This document shows, piece after piece, positions 33,683-43,626 of a stretch of 54,098 bases of DNA. The notes beneath the pieces were generated by a model. It worked only from the letters and a program-made list of their open reading frames with translations. It made no database searches and had not been told where the DNA came from. Every line of letters begins with the position of its first letter. The stretch's first letter is position 1. This DNA is from an uncultured Prevotellaceae bacterium (GTDB lineage: Bacteria; Bacteroidota; Bacteroidia; Bacteroidales; Bacteroidaceae): NCBI GenBank assembly GCA_900320045.1, contig ONQT01000017.1, forward strand, positions 1-54,098. The letters run 5' to 3'. Position numbers and translations under genes: made by a program.

Positions 33683-34992
33683 TTCTGACGGATAAAGACG
33701 TTGATAGGAGTGCCGGTCAAGGTCCAGTTGTCGCGCATCTTATTCTCCAGGAAGCGACGATAGGCCTCCTTGACGTACTGCGGCAGATTGGCGTAGAACA
33801 CAAAGGTGGGTATCTGCGTGTCGGGAACCTGTGAGACGTACTTGATCTTGATGTACTTGCCCTTGATGGAGGGTGGGGGAGTCTGCTCGATAATGGGCAG
33901 CATCACCTCGTTGAGCTTCGACGTGCCAATCTTAATCTTTCGGTTCAGATAGACTTGCTTGGCGGTCTCAAGCACCTTGAAGATACGTTGCTTGGTGACG
34001 GCCGAGGCGAAGATGATGGGGAAGTCGACGAACGGAGCCATGCGCTGGCGGATAGCGTTCTCGAAGGTCTTGATGGCTTCTTGTGATTTATCCTCCACGA
34101 GATCCCATTTGTTGACCACGACGACGAGCGACTTATTGTTCTTCTGGATGAGCTGGAAGATGTTCATGTCTTGAGCCTCAATGCCGCGGGTGGCGTCAAT
34201 CATGAGGATGCAGACGTCGCTGTTCTCGATGGCGCGGATGCTACGCATGACGCTGTAGAACTCGAGGTCTTCGGTAACCTTGTTCTTGCGACGGATGCCG
34301 GCGGTGTCGACCAGATAGAAGTCGAAGCCGAACTTATCGTACTTGGTATAGATGCTGTCGCGGGTGGTGCCGGCAATGTCGGTCACGATGTTGCGGTCCT
34401 CACCGATGAAAGCATTGATGATGCTCGACTTTCCAGCGTTGGGACGGCCCACGACGGCAAAGCGCGGGGTGTTATCGTCGACGGGAAATCCATCGGCAGC
34501 GGGTAGCTTAGAGAGCACGTGGTCCAGTAGGTCGCCCGTGCCGCTACCCGTAGCTGCGCTGACGCAGAAGGGATCGCCCAGACCGAGCTTATAGAACTCG
34601 TACTGGCCGTAGAGGTCCTTGCCGTCGTCAGCCTTGTTGGCTACCAGTACAACGGGCAACTTGGAACGGCGCAGGATGAGTGCCACGTCCTGGTCCAAGT
34701 CTGTCAAGCCGTTCTTGATGTCGACAAGGAACAGAATGAGGTCTGCTTCTTCGGTGGCAACGATGACCTGCTTGCGAATCTCCTCTTCGAAGACGTCGTC
34801 AGAGTTAACAACCCAGCCGCCAGTGTCTACCACGGAGAACTCCTTGCCGTTCCACTCACACTTGCCGTATTGGCGGTCACGGGTGGTACCGGCCTCGTCG
34901 CTGACAATGGCGCGACGGGAGTTGGTCAGTCTGTTAAATAAGGTGGACTTGCCGACGTTCGGGCGTCCTACGATAGCTACTAAATTTCCCAT
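33679..34992 (-). CDS. der: Ribosome biogenesis GTPase Der (EngA)
   Basis: The 437-residue tandem GTPase acts in 50S subunit maturation. It has two G domains: GRPNVGKST with DTGG and NKAD, then GRPNAGKSS with DTAG and NKWD, followed by a KH-like C-terminal domain ([24 protein letters not shown]). The start [16 protein letters not shown] at 34992 is chosen because longer frames run through the promoter (minus-strand TACCTTTG 35012-35019, TTG 35040-35042) and into the upstream gene. Confidence 0.96.
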   Translation of the reverse strand: MGNLVAIVGRPNVGKSTLFNRLTNSRRAIVSDEAGTTRDRQYGKCEWNGKEFSVVDTGGWVVNSDDVFEEEIRKQVIVATEEADLILFLVDIKNGLTDLDQDVALILRRSKLPVVLVANKADDGKDLYGQYEFYKLGLGDPFCVSAATGSGTGDLLDHVLSKLPAADGFPVDDNTPRFAVVGRPNAGKSSIINAFIGEDRNIVTDIAGTTRDSIYTKYDKFGFDFYLVDTAGIRRKNKVTEDLEFYSVMRSIRAIENSDVCILMIDATRGIEAQDMNIFQLIQKNNKSLVVVVNKWDLVEDKSQEAIKTFENAIRQRMAPFVDFPIIFASAVTKQRIFKVLETAKQVYLNRKIKIGTSKLNEVMLPIIEQTPPPSIKGKYIKIKYVSQVPDTQIPTFVFYANLPQYVKEAYRRFLENKMRDNWTLTGTPINVFIRQK

Positions 34993-35011
34993 AGTCGATT
35001 GCTTTTGGGTG

Positions 35012-35042
35012 CAAAGGTACAAATAAGTGAGCGAAAAACCAA
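35012..35042 (-). promoter_or_regulatory. Promoter of der
   Basis: TACCTTTG (35012-35019) and TTG (35040-35042) on the minus strand, 20 bp apart, so der has its own promoter inside the era-to-der cluster. Confidence 0.7.
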
Positions 35043-35068
35043 ATTTAGTGGCGCTTTTCCCAAGAAAT

Positions 35069-36241
35069 CTAGAATCGTACGCCTGCTGAGGCATTGATAA
35101 ACCAGTCGAACAGGTGTCCTTTGACGTTGCCTTCCTTGTATTGGATGGTACTGTACTGGCCGTTGGCATTTAGGTAGAAACGGCTCCACTGATAGGTGAT
35201 GGACAGGCGGCAGTCCAAGTTCCAGGTAACACGGCTGTTGTTTCTGGTGACGGACAATGGCTCCTCATACAACACCCATTCGTTCTTGGGCAGGTCTTCT
35301 TCGTCATATTCTTCTATGTCTAAGGCCAGCTGTCTCAGGTTGGAATCGTAGCGCCACGTCTTGTGATGGTTGTAGAACATCAGCATGGGGATGGCCATAC
35401 CGCTGACAAGCAGTCCCCGGCAGGGCACCCAGTTGTAAGCGTAGCCTGCGCCGACGCCAAACTGCCACATCTTGTGGAGTCCGATGTTGTCCATCAGCAG
35501 GATGAAGTCGGCATTCTCGTTGTCGTTATACTTGATACGGGCATAGTAGTACATGGCACCAACCATGATGGAACCTGCCGAACGTTTCTGAATGGCTGAC
35601 TGGTCGTAGGCGGCGGCATAGGAGAAGTGCTTGCCGTTGAGGAAGTAGTAGCCGTCCAGCATCAGTGTTCGTGTGCTGATGGGACTGCTCAACTGATGCT
35701 CCCTGACACCAGTGTGGTATTCATAAGGCATGTTGGCATTTTCGCGCAGCAAACCACCGTAGTGTACCTTAGGATTGTCGCTTTCATAATGGTGAATGCG
35801 CAGATTGAGACCATAGCAGCCACCAGTGACTCCGAAGGTTAGGATTTGTCCGTCGTCGCCGGCAACGTTCCAGGAGTAGCCAATCCCATAGCCTCGGTAG
35901 CCAACCCAAAAGCCGGCATAGGTCGATAGTGATGTCTTGATGCGGGGCTCCCAGAGGAACTCGCCTTTCGTGTTGGAAAACAAAGATTCACCGTCGACTT
36001 TGGATTTCAACACCAGCCCCGACTGGTTGATGTTGCTGCGGAGAAGTACTTGCCACGGGCGTTCTGGAATGTCAATATAGCGACGGTCGACGCCTTTGAC
36101 GGACATCGTGTCAATGAATGTCTTGATCTTGCCCAACAGTCCCCAGCCCTTGGTGGGCTTGCTTTCCTGCAATTCCTCAGCATGGAGGACGGCCGGCAGC
36201 ATCAAAAGGATGCTTAGGACTATCAGACAGGCATGCTTCAT
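35069..36241 (-). CDS. DUF4421 family exported protein
   Basis: A 390-residue exported protein (signal peptide to LHAEE) predicted as an outer-membrane barrel: alternating strands with aromatic ends ([37 protein letters not shown]) and a final strand ending VRF. It resembles DUF4421. It lies between era and der in the same direction. Function unknown. Confidence 0.7.
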   Translation of the reverse strand: MKHACLIVLSILLMLPAVLHAEELQESKPTKGWGLLGKIKTFIDTMSVKGVDRRYIDIPERPWQVLLRSNINQSGLVLKSKVDGESLFSNTKGEFLWEPRIKTSLSTYAGFWVGYRGYGIGYSWNVAGDDGQILTFGVTGGCYGLNLRIHHYESDNPKVHYGGLLRENANMPYEYHTGVREHQLSSPISTRTLMLDGYYFLNGKHFSYAAAYDQSAIQKRSAGSIMVGAMYYYARIKYNDNENADFILLMDNIGLHKMWQFGVGAGYAYNWVPCRGLLVSGMAIPMLMFYNHHKTWRYDSNLRQLALDIEEYDEEDLPKNEWVLYEEPLSVTRNNSRVTWNLDCRLSITYQWSRFYLNANGQYSTIQYKEGNVKGHLFDWFINASAGVRF

Positions 36242-36252
36242 AAGCGGAGAGA

Positions 36253-37179
36253 CTACTCGGGGTTATATCCAAAGGCATCCAGTTCGCGCTGGTTGCTGCG
36301 CCAGTCCTTGTCGACCTTGACAAAAACCTCTATGAAGATGGGTTTTCCGAAGAACTTCTCCAAAGCCTTTCGGGCCTCGGTGCAGACTTTCTTCAGCGCT
36401 ACACCCTGATGGCCGATAATGATACCCTTCTGGGAGTCACGCTCCACATAAATGGTGGCGTTGATATGGATATAGTTCTCTGCCTCCTTGAAGCGTTCTA
36501 CGCGAACCTCGACACTATAGGGTATCTCCTTGTCGTAGTACAGCAGAATCTTCTCTCGGATAATCTCAGAGACGAAGAAGCGTGCGGGCTTGTCCGTCAG
36601 CTGGTCCTTATCGAAGAATGGTGGCGAGTCGGGCAACAGCTCCTGGATGCGCTTCAGCAGGATGTCGGTGCCAAATTTGTTCTTGGCCGAAATGGGCAGT
36701 ATCTCTGCGTTAGGCAGCAGCGAGTGCCAGCGCGCAACGATGTCGCCCAACATCTGCTGAGCCCCATGAGGCCCATTAGCCTCATGAGTCCCATGAGTCC
36801 CATTCGACAGCTCATCAATCTTGTTAATCAGCAAGATAACAGGGATGGTCATCTTCTGCACCTTCTCCAGGAAGTCCATGTTCTTCTCGGGGTTTTCCAC
36901 TACGTCGGTGACGTAGAGCAGCACATCGGCGTCCTGCAGGGCAGACTCTGAGAATGCAAGCATAGACTCCTGCAGTTTGTAGTTGGGTTTCAGCACACCA
37001 GGCGTGTCGCTGAAGACAATCTGCATGTCGGGGGTGTTTACGATGCCCATGATGCGGTGGCGCGTGGTCTGGGCCTTGAAGGTGGCAATAGAAATACGCT
37101 CACCAACCAACTGGTTCATGAGCGTACTTTTACCTACATTGGGATTTCCAACGATATTTACGAATCCTGCTTTATGCAT
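36253..37179 (-). CDS. era: GTPase Era with a repeat insertion
   Basis: The 308-residue GTPase binds 16S rRNA in 30S maturation. G1 is GNPNVGKST (11-19), G3 is DTPG, and G4 is NKID (119-122). The KH domain follows (KGIIIGHQGVALKKVCTEARKALEKFFGKPIFIEVFVKV). Right after NKID comes an insertion, SNGTHGTHEANGPHGAQ (about 125-141), encoded by 9-bp tandem units (36765-36803) and not expected in Era. It is in a surface loop, so the enzyme is probably functional. Confidence 0.95.
   Translation of the reverse strand: MHKAGFVNIVGNPNVGKSTLMNQLVGERISIATFKAQTTRHRIMGIVNTPDMQIVFSDTPGVLKPNYKLQESMLAFSESALQDADVLLYVTDVVENPEKNMDFLEKVQKMTIPVILLINKIDELSNGTHGTHEANGPHGAQQMLGDIVARWHSLLPNAEILPISAKNKFGTDILLKRIQELLPDSPPFFDKDQLTDKPARFFVSEIIREKILLYYDKEIPYSVEVRVERFKEAENYIHINATIYVERDSQKGIIIGHQGVALKKVCTEARKALEKFFGKPIFIEVFVKVDKDWRSNQRELDAFGYNPE
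36765..36803. repeat. 9-bp tandem units inside era
   Basis: Four 9-bp units starting with CAT (CATGAGGCC, CATTAGCCT, CATGAGTCC, CATGAGTCC) lie in tandem and encode the 3-residue units THG, THE, ANG, PHG on the minus strand. Confidence 0.85.
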
Positions 37180-37215
37180 GGTTACGCGGTAGCAAATTCT
37201 TCACTTTTCACTATT
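37180..37215. repeat. Junction repeat with CTACCGC end, copy 2
   Basis: On the minus strand, AGTGAAAAGTGAATAGTGAA, then AAGTGAAGAATTTG, then CTACCGCG runs from the fabH stop to just before the era start. It matches the ATPase/DUF4435 junction. The fabH stop and last residues (GSEK) are made by it. Confidence 0.75.
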
Positions 37216-38225
37216 CACTTTTCACTTCCATCATACGCCCACTTGTAGTAGCTGGCTCCATGTACGAAGCCGGCACCGAAGGCGGTCATGATGATGTTGT
37301 CGCCTTTCTTCAGCAGGTGCTCATTCTCCCAAAGTGCGAGAGGAATAGTAGCTGCTGAGGTGTTACCGAAGTGTTCGATGTTAACCATCACCTGTTCCAT
37401 GGGCAGTTCCAGGCGCTTGGCCACAGCCTCGATGATGCGGAGGTTGGCCTGATGGGGTACTACCCAGGTAATGTTGTCCTTGTTCAGACCGTTACGCTCG
37501 GCAATCAGGGCGCAGTCGTCACTCATGCTGCTGACGGCATAGCGGTACACCGTGCGCCCCTCCTGATAGAGATAGTGCAGACGGTGGTCTACAGTGAAGT
37601 GGCTGGGAGGACAAACAGAACCGCCGGCCTTCAGATGCAGGAAGGGAAGACCCTTACCGTCAGCACGGAAGTAGGAGTCCATCACTCCAATGTTCTCTTC
37701 CTCTGTGCCTTCTACCAGGACGGCAGCGGCACCGTCTCCGAAGAGCGGACAGGTGGCACGGTCCTTGTAGTCGACTACTGACGACATTTTGTCGGCACCA
37801 ATGATGATGATTTTCTTGTAGCGACCACTCTGAATCATGGCGCCAGCCACATCGAGCGTGTAGAGGAATCCACAGCAGGCAGCCCAGAAGTCGAACGCAA
37901 AGGCGTTCTTCAGTCCGAGTTTGCCCAGCACGATGCTGGCTGTAGACGGGAACTTATAATCAGCCGTTGAGGTGGTGACAATGACGGCGTCGATGGTATC
38001 AGGGTCGCAGCCGGTCTTTTGCAGCAACTGCTTGGCAGCCTTGCGGGCCATGTAGCTGGTGCCCAGACCTTCCTCGGTGAGGATGCGGCGCTCCTTAATG
38101 CCAACGCGGGTCATAATCCACTCGTCGTTGGTGTCGACCATGCGCGACAGTTCCTCATTATTGAGGACATAGTCAGGCACATAGCCGCCAACGCCGGTGA
38201 TTATTGCATTGATTTTGTTCTTCAC
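37215..38225 (-). CDS. fabH: Beta-ketoacyl-ACP synthase III
   Basis: The 336-residue enzyme condenses acetyl-CoA with malonyl-ACP to start fatty acid synthesis. The catalytic Cys is in FWAACCGFLYTLD (Cys117), the His in VVPHQANLRIIEAV and the Asn in HFGNTSAATIPLAL. It lies between rpmF and era, a common fab/ribosomal arrangement. The C-terminal GSEK and stop are encoded by the GTGAAAAGTGA repeat. Confidence 0.96.
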   Translation of the reverse strand: MKNKINAIITGVGGYVPDYVLNNEELSRMVDTNDEWIMTRVGIKERRILTEEGLGTSYMARKAAKQLLQKTGCDPDTIDAVIVTTSTADYKFPSTASIVLGKLGLKNAFAFDFWAACCGFLYTLDVAGAMIQSGRYKKIIIIGADKMSSVVDYKDRATCPLFGDGAAAVLVEGTEEENIGVMDSYFRADGKGLPFLHLKAGGSVCPPSHFTVDHRLHYLYQEGRTVYRYAVSSMSDDCALIAERNGLNKDNITWVVPHQANLRIIEAVAKRLELPMEQVMVNIEHFGNTSAATIPLALWENEHLLKKGDNIIMTAFGAGFVHGASYYKWAYDGSEK

Positions 38226-38246
38226 TTTTACCTTTTTGCTTGGTCT

Positions 38247-38435
38247 TTATTCAGCAGCCTCGTCCATTACAACAGCAATCTTGCCACGATAGTAGCCACA
38301 GGTGGGGCATACGGTGTGGTAGATGTGATAAGCGCCACAGTTGGGGCATACTGCCAGTGTGGGAGCTACAGCCTTGTCATGGGTACGACGCTTTGCGGTA
38401 CGAGTGTTCGATTGTCTTCTTTTAGGATGTGCCAT
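38247..38435 (-). CDS. rpmF: 50S ribosomal protein L32
   Basis: A 62-residue protein with the L32 start MAHPKRRQSNTRTAKRRTHDK and a zinc ribbon of the type CPNC…CPTC. It follows yceD and precedes fabH, the conserved order. The gap to yceD is filled with a GTAAATTGTAAA-type repeat. Confidence 0.96.
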   Translation of the reverse strand: MAHPKRRQSNTRTAKRRTHDKAVAPTLAVCPNCGAYHIYHTVCPTCGYYRGKIAVVMDEAAE

Positions 38436-38472
38436 AATGATTTACAATTTAACTATTTACAATTTACATTTT
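38436..38472. repeat. Junction repeat between yceD and rpmF
   Basis: On the minus strand the units AAAAGTAAAATGTAAATTG and TAAATAGTTAAATTGTAAAT run from the yceD end (KSKM and TAA) to the rpmF start. The yceD stop lies inside this repeat. Confidence 0.7.
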
Positions 38473-38991
38473 ACTTTTTAACTCCGAAAGTGCTTTCCAG
38501 CGTGGGTCTACTGCCTCTGCCTCCTCTTCGCCGCTTCGGACGGCACCGCTCAGCTCTTCCAGCTTCTGCGTCATCGCACTATTGCATTTTCCAGGTGCAT
38601 GAACGTGCTTGATGGGTATGGCCAGCATGATAAACTCATAGATGAACCACGACGCATCGAGTATTCCTTCGTTCTCGTCAATCGTCACGGTGTCATCGTC
38701 TTCGCTGTATGTGTCGCCCAGTCTTACCAGCAGTCGGTTGTCCGTCTCAATGGGTTGCTCCATGTCATCCAGACAGCGGTCACAGGTGACTGTAACGTGT
38801 CCCTCAGTATGGAACTGGAGTTCGAAAAAGCCGGCCATCTTGCGTATAGACACCGACACATGCAATGTTCCGTGTTCCAACTGTGAGCCGTCCAGAGCCT
38901 GAAAGAAATCATCGGTAAGGTCGAAGTCGAGACGGTTAGCCTCTTCTTTCATGCCTTTCAAATCAATCTTCGTCAACTCTAAACTACACAT
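38464..38991 (-). CDS. yceD: YceD/DUF177 family protein
   Basis: From ATG 38991 (MCSLELTKIDLKGMKEE) the protein has 175 residues; 15 upstream residues are also open but untypical. The DUF177 hallmark TCDRCLDDMEQPIE, with Cys-x-x-Cys, is present, as is an acidic C-terminal region. In other bacteria YceD is encoded with L32 and linked to rRNA. A minus-strand TACCTTTG (39045-39052) is its promoter. Confidence 0.88.
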   Translation of the reverse strand: MCSLELTKIDLKGMKEEANRLDFDLTDDFFQALDGSQLEHGTLHVSVSIRKMAGFFELQFHTEGHVTVTCDRCLDDMEQPIETDNRLLVRLGDTYSEDDDTVTIDENEGILDASWFIYEFIMLAIPIKHVHAPGKCNSAMTQKLEELSGAVRSGEEEAEAVDPRWKALSELKSKM

Positions 38992-39044
38992 AATGCATAC
39001 TTCCAAAATGCAAGAACGGTTGCCCATTCTCGACAAATCGGATG

Positions 39045-39052
39045 CAAAGGTA
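39045..39052 (-). promoter_or_regulatory. Minus-7 box of the yceD-rpmF-fabH-era transcript
   Basis: TACCTTTG on the minus strand, 54 bp before the yceD start. No clear TTG at minus 33. Confidence 0.6.
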
Positions 39053-39132
39053 CGAAAAAATTAGTAATAAAGGACTATGAATTAAGAAATTTTTTCCTTT
39101 TTCCTTGAAAATCAGCACTCCAGTGGTATTGG

Positions 39133-39163
39133 TTTTGCACACTATTTGCTGGGGTGTGCAAAA
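39133..39163. terminator. Hairpin directly after the DUF4886 gene
   Basis: TTTTGCACAC (39133-39142) pairs perfectly with GTGTGCAAAA (39154-39163). The stem starts at the base after the DUF4886 stop codon. The arms give a short T-run on either strand. Confidence 0.6.
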
Positions 39164-39994
39164 TCAGAATACTGAATAGTGTCCGTGTTGTTGCATGAAG
39201 ATGGCCTCGTTGGCAGCCTGTTGACAGTACTGAGCTTCTTCGTCGGTGATGGTCTTAGGGTGGTAGCGGTTGCCGTCGACGATTCGTCCGGTAAGGAACT
39301 CGCACCAGGTGCAGGCCACCAGGTAGCGTCCCAAGGTCAGGTTCAGGTGGTATCCGTCACGATTCAGCACGTCGCCGTAGCGATAGCGGGCCAGTTGGAT
39401 AGCAATGCCGGAGGGGATGACGCGTTGAATGCCAGCAGAGGGTAGGGCGTTGAGTATGGCACCGACGATAGCGCTGTACATGTGGCGCTGGTTGTAGTCG
39501 TAGGCCTTGAAACGTGTTGAGTTGAAGTCGCTGGCATAAGCCCAGGTCATGTGCCAGGCAAACTGTACATGCAGGTTGCTGACGTATTTTGTGATTTCCT
39601 GTTTGAGGGCAGGCAGCAGGGCGTAGCTCTTGGGAATGCCTGACAGCTGGCTGGCTTGTTGCAGGGTGATGATATCCCACTGTTCGTCACGGATAATGCG
39701 CTTTAAGGTGACATTCTTGTATTCAGCCTTCGTGCCGCCAATCACCTTGCGGTAGGCATAGAGAGCACTGTCGCCCTTCAGGTTTTTGTAGTGGCGCTCT
39801 ATGCTGCAGCCACCGATGTAGGCGTTGCCGATGACCAGCGAATCTCCCTGGGCCTTAGCCAGTTCGAAGAGGTTCTGCTCGACGGCATCTTCGGAGAAAC
39901 TGTTACCGATGGCCAAGACCTTGATGAGCTTGGCGTTCAAGGGTAAGGCGATGAACAGATAAACGAGAAAAACAACTATCGCGCGCATGTACAT
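39164..39994 (-). CDS. DUF4886 (SGNH-hydrolase-like) exported protein
   Basis: A 276-residue exported protein (signal peptide to LPLNAK). It shows the SGNH pattern: LAIGNSFSEDA with the putative nucleophilic Ser, and DGYHLNLTLGRYLVACTWCEFL holding the late Asp/His pair, with a central IIRDEQWDIITLQQASQ. DUF4886 proteins are usually considered carbohydrate esterases; the substrate here is unknown. MYM or the second methionine (39988) could be the start. Confidence 0.75.
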   Translation of the reverse strand: MYMRAIVVFLVYLFIALPLNAKLIKVLAIGNSFSEDAVEQNLFELAKAQGDSLVIGNAYIGGCSIERHYKNLKGDSALYAYRKVIGGTKAEYKNVTLKRIIRDEQWDIITLQQASQLSGIPKSYALLPALKQEITKYVSNLHVQFAWHMTWAYASDFNSTRFKAYDYNQRHMYSAIVGAILNALPSAGIQRVIPSGIAIQLARYRYGDVLNRDGYHLNLTLGRYLVACTWCEFLTGRIVDGNRYHPKTITDEEAQYCQQAANEAIFMQQHGHYSVF

Positions 39995-40038
39995 TATTTT
40001 ATATATGGTCTATGATCAATGTTAATAATTATCTATGG

Positions 40039-40563
40039 TCAGTGTTTCAGCTTCCTCAAAGCCTGGTTGCGAATCTGGCGCACCCGTTCGCGCTTCAATC
40101 CTAGCTCTTGGCCTATTTCTGCCATGGTCTGCCGTTCGCGGTCGATGCCAAAGTAACGGCAGACGACGGCCTGCTGTCGCTCGTCCAGTCGGCCGAGTCC
40201 TCGTAGCATATCGTCGCTCAGCATCTGTTCGGAGGCGGCGTCGGCACGTGGGGAGTCTTTGTCCTCCAAGACGTTTAGGAGGGTGTAGTTGTTGCGACTG
40301 CCACGGGGCAACGACTCGTCGGTTGACCTCACGTCCGTCGGGGTGTCCAGTCGACTGATGGCTTGCTCAATGGCCTGTCGGATATAAGGTGCAGCAAAGG
40401 TTACGAAGGGCTTGCCACGCTGTGGATCGTACTTCTGCGCAGCCTTCATCATGCCGATGGTGCCCTCGCTGATGAGGTCGTCCGTCGACAGGATGTCGCT
40501 CTTGTACTGGCGAGCCAGTGTGATGACGTAGCCTAAGTTGTCGGTGACGAGTTTGTTGTCCAT
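40039..40563 (-). CDS. Short sigma-70 family factor
   Basis: The 174-residue protein has region 2 (LGYVITLARQYKSDILSTDDLISEGTIGMMKAAQKYDPQRGKPFVTFAAPYIRQAIEQAI) and region 4 (LDERQQAVVCRYFGIDRERQTMAEIGQELGLKRERVRQIRNQALRKLK). Regions 1 and most of 3 are missing, so it is shorter than the primary sigma factor, which it otherwise resembles more than it does ECF factors. It lies after cdsA. The promoter class it reads is not known. Confidence 0.88.
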   Translation of the reverse strand: MDNKLVTDNLGYVITLARQYKSDILSTDDLISEGTIGMMKAAQKYDPQRGKPFVTFAAPYIRQAIEQAISRLDTPTDVRSTDESLPRGSRNNYTLLNVLEDKDSPRADAASEQMLSDDMLRGLGRLDERQQAVVCRYFGIDRERQTMAEIGQELGLKRERVRQIRNQALRKLKH

Positions 40564-40602
40564 GATTTCGTTATTTCGATATTCCGTTATGTCGATGGTT
40601 TT

Positions 40603-41451
40603 TTAAAACAGCGACAGTGTATACAGATATACTACGGCGGCGGGGATGGCCAGCAGCGAGGAGTCGAAGCGGTCCAGCATGCCACCGTGTCCGGGCAGGA
40701 TGTTGCCTGAGTCCTTGATGCCGAGGGTGCGCTTGAAAAGACTCTCCACCAGGTCGCCCCAGGTACCGAAGACCACTACAGTCAGTCCCAGCCCGAGCCA
40801 TTCGAGGGTGTTCAGCATCTGTTGGTCCAGGAACTCGCTGATAGCCCATGCGGCAGCTAATACGAACACAGCACCGCCGATGCTGCCTTCCCATGACTTA
40901 CCCGGCGATATACGGGGGAACAGCTTGTGGCGTCCTAACAGCGAACCGACACAATAGGCACCGCTGTCGTTGATCCACAGGAATACGAAGATGCTCAGTG
41001 GCAGCAGCGTGTTGAAAGCTACCATTCCCTGACTGGTGGCATTGAAAGCCAGCACGTTCAGCAGGGAGAAGGGTAGGGCGATGTACATCTGCGACAGCAT
41101 GGTGTAGGCCCAGTTCTGAATGGGGTCTTTCTGTCTCAGGTACAGCTCTGCTATCAGCAGGTAGATAATGGTCACCAAATAGGGGATGAACACCACCGAC
41201 TTGGCCACTCCGGCATAGATGTCGCTGCAGAAGTAGGTCATGGCGTAGAAGAAATACACGCCAGCAACCGTCGTGATGAAACGGTTGACGGTGACGTCCG
41301 GCCGTTCGTTGACAAGTCCTGTAAACTCCCAGACTGTCAGGCCGGTGATGATGCTGAACAGCAGCACCATAGCTTCTGGGCGCATGAAGCTGGCTACAAC
41401 GGCTGCAACAAAGATGATGCCCGTAATGGTTCTTACGATGAGGTTCTTCAT
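40603..41451 (-). CDS. cdsA: Phosphatidate cytidylyltransferase
   Basis: The 282-residue membrane enzyme makes CDP-diacylglycerol for phospholipid synthesis. The family signature is SPGKSWEG near residue 180 and GDLVESLFKRTLGIKDSGNILPGHGGMLDRFDSSLLA near the end. About eight membrane spans precede. It starts eight bases after the ftsH stop, so the two genes are co-transcribed. Confidence 0.95.
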   Translation of the reverse strand: MKNLIVRTITGIIFVAAVVASFMRPEAMVLLFSIITGLTVWEFTGLVNERPDVTVNRFITTVAGVYFFYAMTYFCSDIYAGVAKSVVFIPYLVTIIYLLIAELYLRQKDPIQNWAYTMLSQMYIALPFSLLNVLAFNATSQGMVAFNTLLPLSIFVFLWINDSGAYCVGSLLGRHKLFPRISPGKSWEGSIGGAVFVLAAAWAISEFLDQQMLNTLEWLGLGLTVVVFGTWGDLVESLFKRTLGIKDSGNILPGHGGMLDRFDSSLLAIPAAVVYLYTLSLF

Positions 41452-41459
41452 ATCTTTAG

Positions 41460-43556
41460 TTATTTGGTTTCTGTATTCTCGGTATTCTTGTCCTCGGGGG
41501 TCTCCTTGGTATCCTCGGAATCTGTTGCTTTGGCATCAGGTTCGAAGGGCAGTCCCAGCTCCTCGGCACGGCGCTTGGCCATAGCCTCGGCCTCAGCCCT
41601 TTGCTGAGCCTCCAGGAGTTCTTCGGAACGGCTAGTCCAGGGACGCTTGCCGAAAATCTTCTCAACATCGTCGGCAAAGATCACCTCGCGCTCCACCAGC
41701 AACTGTGCCAACTGGGCGTGGCCGTCTTTGTGCTCCGTCAGTATCTGCTTGGCGCGCTCGTACTGTTCGTTAATCATCTTCTGCACCTCCTCGTCAATCT
41801 GTTTGGCAGTAGTTTCCGAGTAAGGCCGCTGGAAGCTGTATTCATTGTTGTTGTAGAAGCTCAGGTTGGGCAGCTGGTCTGACATACCGGCATACGCCAC
41901 CATGCCGAAGGCCATCTTCGTGGTACGCTCCAGGTCGTTCATGGCACCTGTTGAAATGTCTCCAACAAACAGCTCTTCTGCAGCACGTCCTCCGAGGAGT
42001 GAACACATCTCGTCGAGCATGGCACACTTGGTCTGCATCACGCGCTCCTCAGGCAGATACCAGGCAGCACCCAAGGCACGACCTCGGGGTACGATAGAAA
42101 CCTTGACCAGCGGATTGGCAAACTCGGTAAACCACGAAATAGTGGCATGGCCGGCCTCGTGGATGGCAATGGACTTCTTCTCGGCATCGGTCATCACCTT
42201 GGTTTTCTTCTCCAAACCACCAATAATGCGGTCGACGGCGTCCAGGAAGTCCTGCTTGCCGACCTTCTCGCTGTCGTGGCGAGCAGCAATCAGGGCAGCC
42301 TCGTTGCAGACGTTGGCAATGTCGGCTCCCGAGAAGCCAGGAGTCTGGCGGGCCAGGAAGTCGATGTCCAGGTTCTCGTCCAGCTTCAGCGGCTTGAGGT
42401 GTACGATGAAAATCTCCTTGCGCTCATTGACGTCAGGCAGTTCGACGTGTATCTGGCGGTCGAAACGACCTGCACGCATCAGGGCAGAGTCCAGCATGTC
42501 GGCACGGTTGGTTGCTGCCAACGTGATGATTCCGCTGTTGGTACCGAAGCCGTCCATCTCCGTCAACAGGGCGTTCAGCGTGTTTTCGCGCTCGTCGTTG
42601 CCACCCATGGCAGGATTCTTCGAACGGGCACGGCCCACGGCGTCAATCTCGTCGATGAAGATGATGCACGGCGCCTTTGTCTTGGCCTTCTCAAAGAGGT
42701 CACGGACACGGCTGGCGCCAACGCCGACAAACATCTCGACGAAGTCAGAGCCCGACATGGAGAAGAACGGTACACCAGCCTCTCCGGCCACAGCCTTGGC
42801 CAACAGTGTCTTACCCGTTCCCGGAGGACCGACCAGCAGCGCTCCCTTGGGAATCTTACCACCCAGCTCGGTATATTTCTGCGGATTCTTCAGGAAGTCC
42901 ACAATCTCCTGCATCTCCTGCTTGGCACCGGCTTGTCCGGCCACGTCCTTGAAGGTAATGCCCAGATTGCCACCCTTCTCGTACATCTGTGCCTTTGACT
43001 TGCCGACGTTGAAGATGCTGCCAGGCCCCATCATGCCTCCGCCTCCGGCGCCACCGCCCATTCGGCGCATGATGAGCATCCATATCATGATGATACCGCC
43101 AAAGAAGAGGATGTTCATCAGCAACGAACTGATAAACTCGCTGTCTTTGCTGTTGTCATAGGAGAATTTCCCCTTGAAGTGACCCTCCTCGCGCATCTTG
43201 TTGACGAACTGCTCCACCTGGTCGAGACTGCCTATGGCCACCATAACGGCAGGGTTCTTGCCTGTCTGCTGCACATGCTGGTGGAAAACATCGTAGATGT
43301 GCTCGGGCTGGACGTACATCAGCAGCGAACCGTCGTGCTTGTTGACTACGATTTCCTTGGCATATCCCTTCTCTACCATGACCTTGAAGTCAGAGTAGGA
43401 CGTTTCTGTGTGTACACTCGACTTGTCGGTACCTCCATTGGTATACCAGAAGGCAATAAGTCCGACAATCACCAGACCGTAGATCCAGTTCATGCTGAAT
43501 CGCGGTCCATTCTTCTGAGGCTGCTGCCCCTTATTCTGTTGATTCTGCTGTTCCAA
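41460..43556 (-). CDS. ftsH: ATP-dependent zinc metalloprotease FtsH
   Basis: The 698-residue membrane protease has TM1 (about 24-40), a periplasmic domain, TM2 (about 143-163), an AAA+ domain with Walker A GPPGTGKT (243-250) and Walker [13 protein letters not shown], and zinc site HEAGH (466-470). The start is a TTG: an in-frame TAG lies four codons upstream, and the first ATG (codon 22) would cut close to TM1. An AGGA sequence eight bases upstream supports TTG. The C-terminus is acidic and charged. Confidence 0.94.
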   Translation of the reverse strand: MEQQNQQNKGQQPQKNGPRFSMNWIYGLVIVGLIAFWYTNGGTDKSSVHTETSYSDFKVMVEKGYAKEIVVNKHDGSLLMYVQPEHIYDVFHQHVQQTGKNPAVMVAIGSLDQVEQFVNKMREEGHFKGKFSYDNSKDSEFISSLLMNILFFGGIIMIWMLIMRRMGGGAGGGGMMGPGSIFNVGKSKAQMYEKGGNLGITFKDVAGQAGAKQEMQEIVDFLKNPQKYTELGGKIPKGALLVGPPGTGKTLLAKAVAGEAGVPFFSMSGSDFVEMFVGVGASRVRDLFEKAKTKAPCIIFIDEIDAVGRARSKNPAMGGNDERENTLNALLTEMDGFGTNSGIITLAATNRADMLDSALMRAGRFDRQIHVELPDVNERKEIFIVHLKPLKLDENLDIDFLARQTPGFSGADIANVCNEAALIAARHDSEKVGKQDFLDAVDRIIGGLEKKTKVMTDAEKKSIAIHEAGHATISWFTEFANPLVKVSIVPRGRALGAAWYLPEERVMQTKCAMLDEMCSLLGGRAAEELFVGDISTGAMNDLERTTKMAFGMVAYAGMSDQLPNLSFYNNNEYSFQRPYSETTAKQIDEEVQKMINEQYERAKQILTEHKDGHAQLAQLLVEREVIFADDVEKIFGKRPWTSRSEELLEAQQRAEAEAMAKRRAEELGLPFEPDAKATDSEDTKETPEDKNTENTETK

Positions 43557-43626
43557 AGCTATATCCTAATTTTCAATTTTCAATTCTCAATTCTCATCGC
43601 AGCGCCACACGCTATTTGTCAGCGCA

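Noticed and set aside
34993-35169. N-terminal extension of Der
   Set aside because: It would run through the promoter and overlap the DUF4421 gene; the extra residues do not match Der.
41866-43161. Long plus-strand frame opposite ftsH
   Set aside because: It is a shadow of the GC-rich ftsH coding strand, with no start context and low-complexity Ser/Arg/Pro composition.
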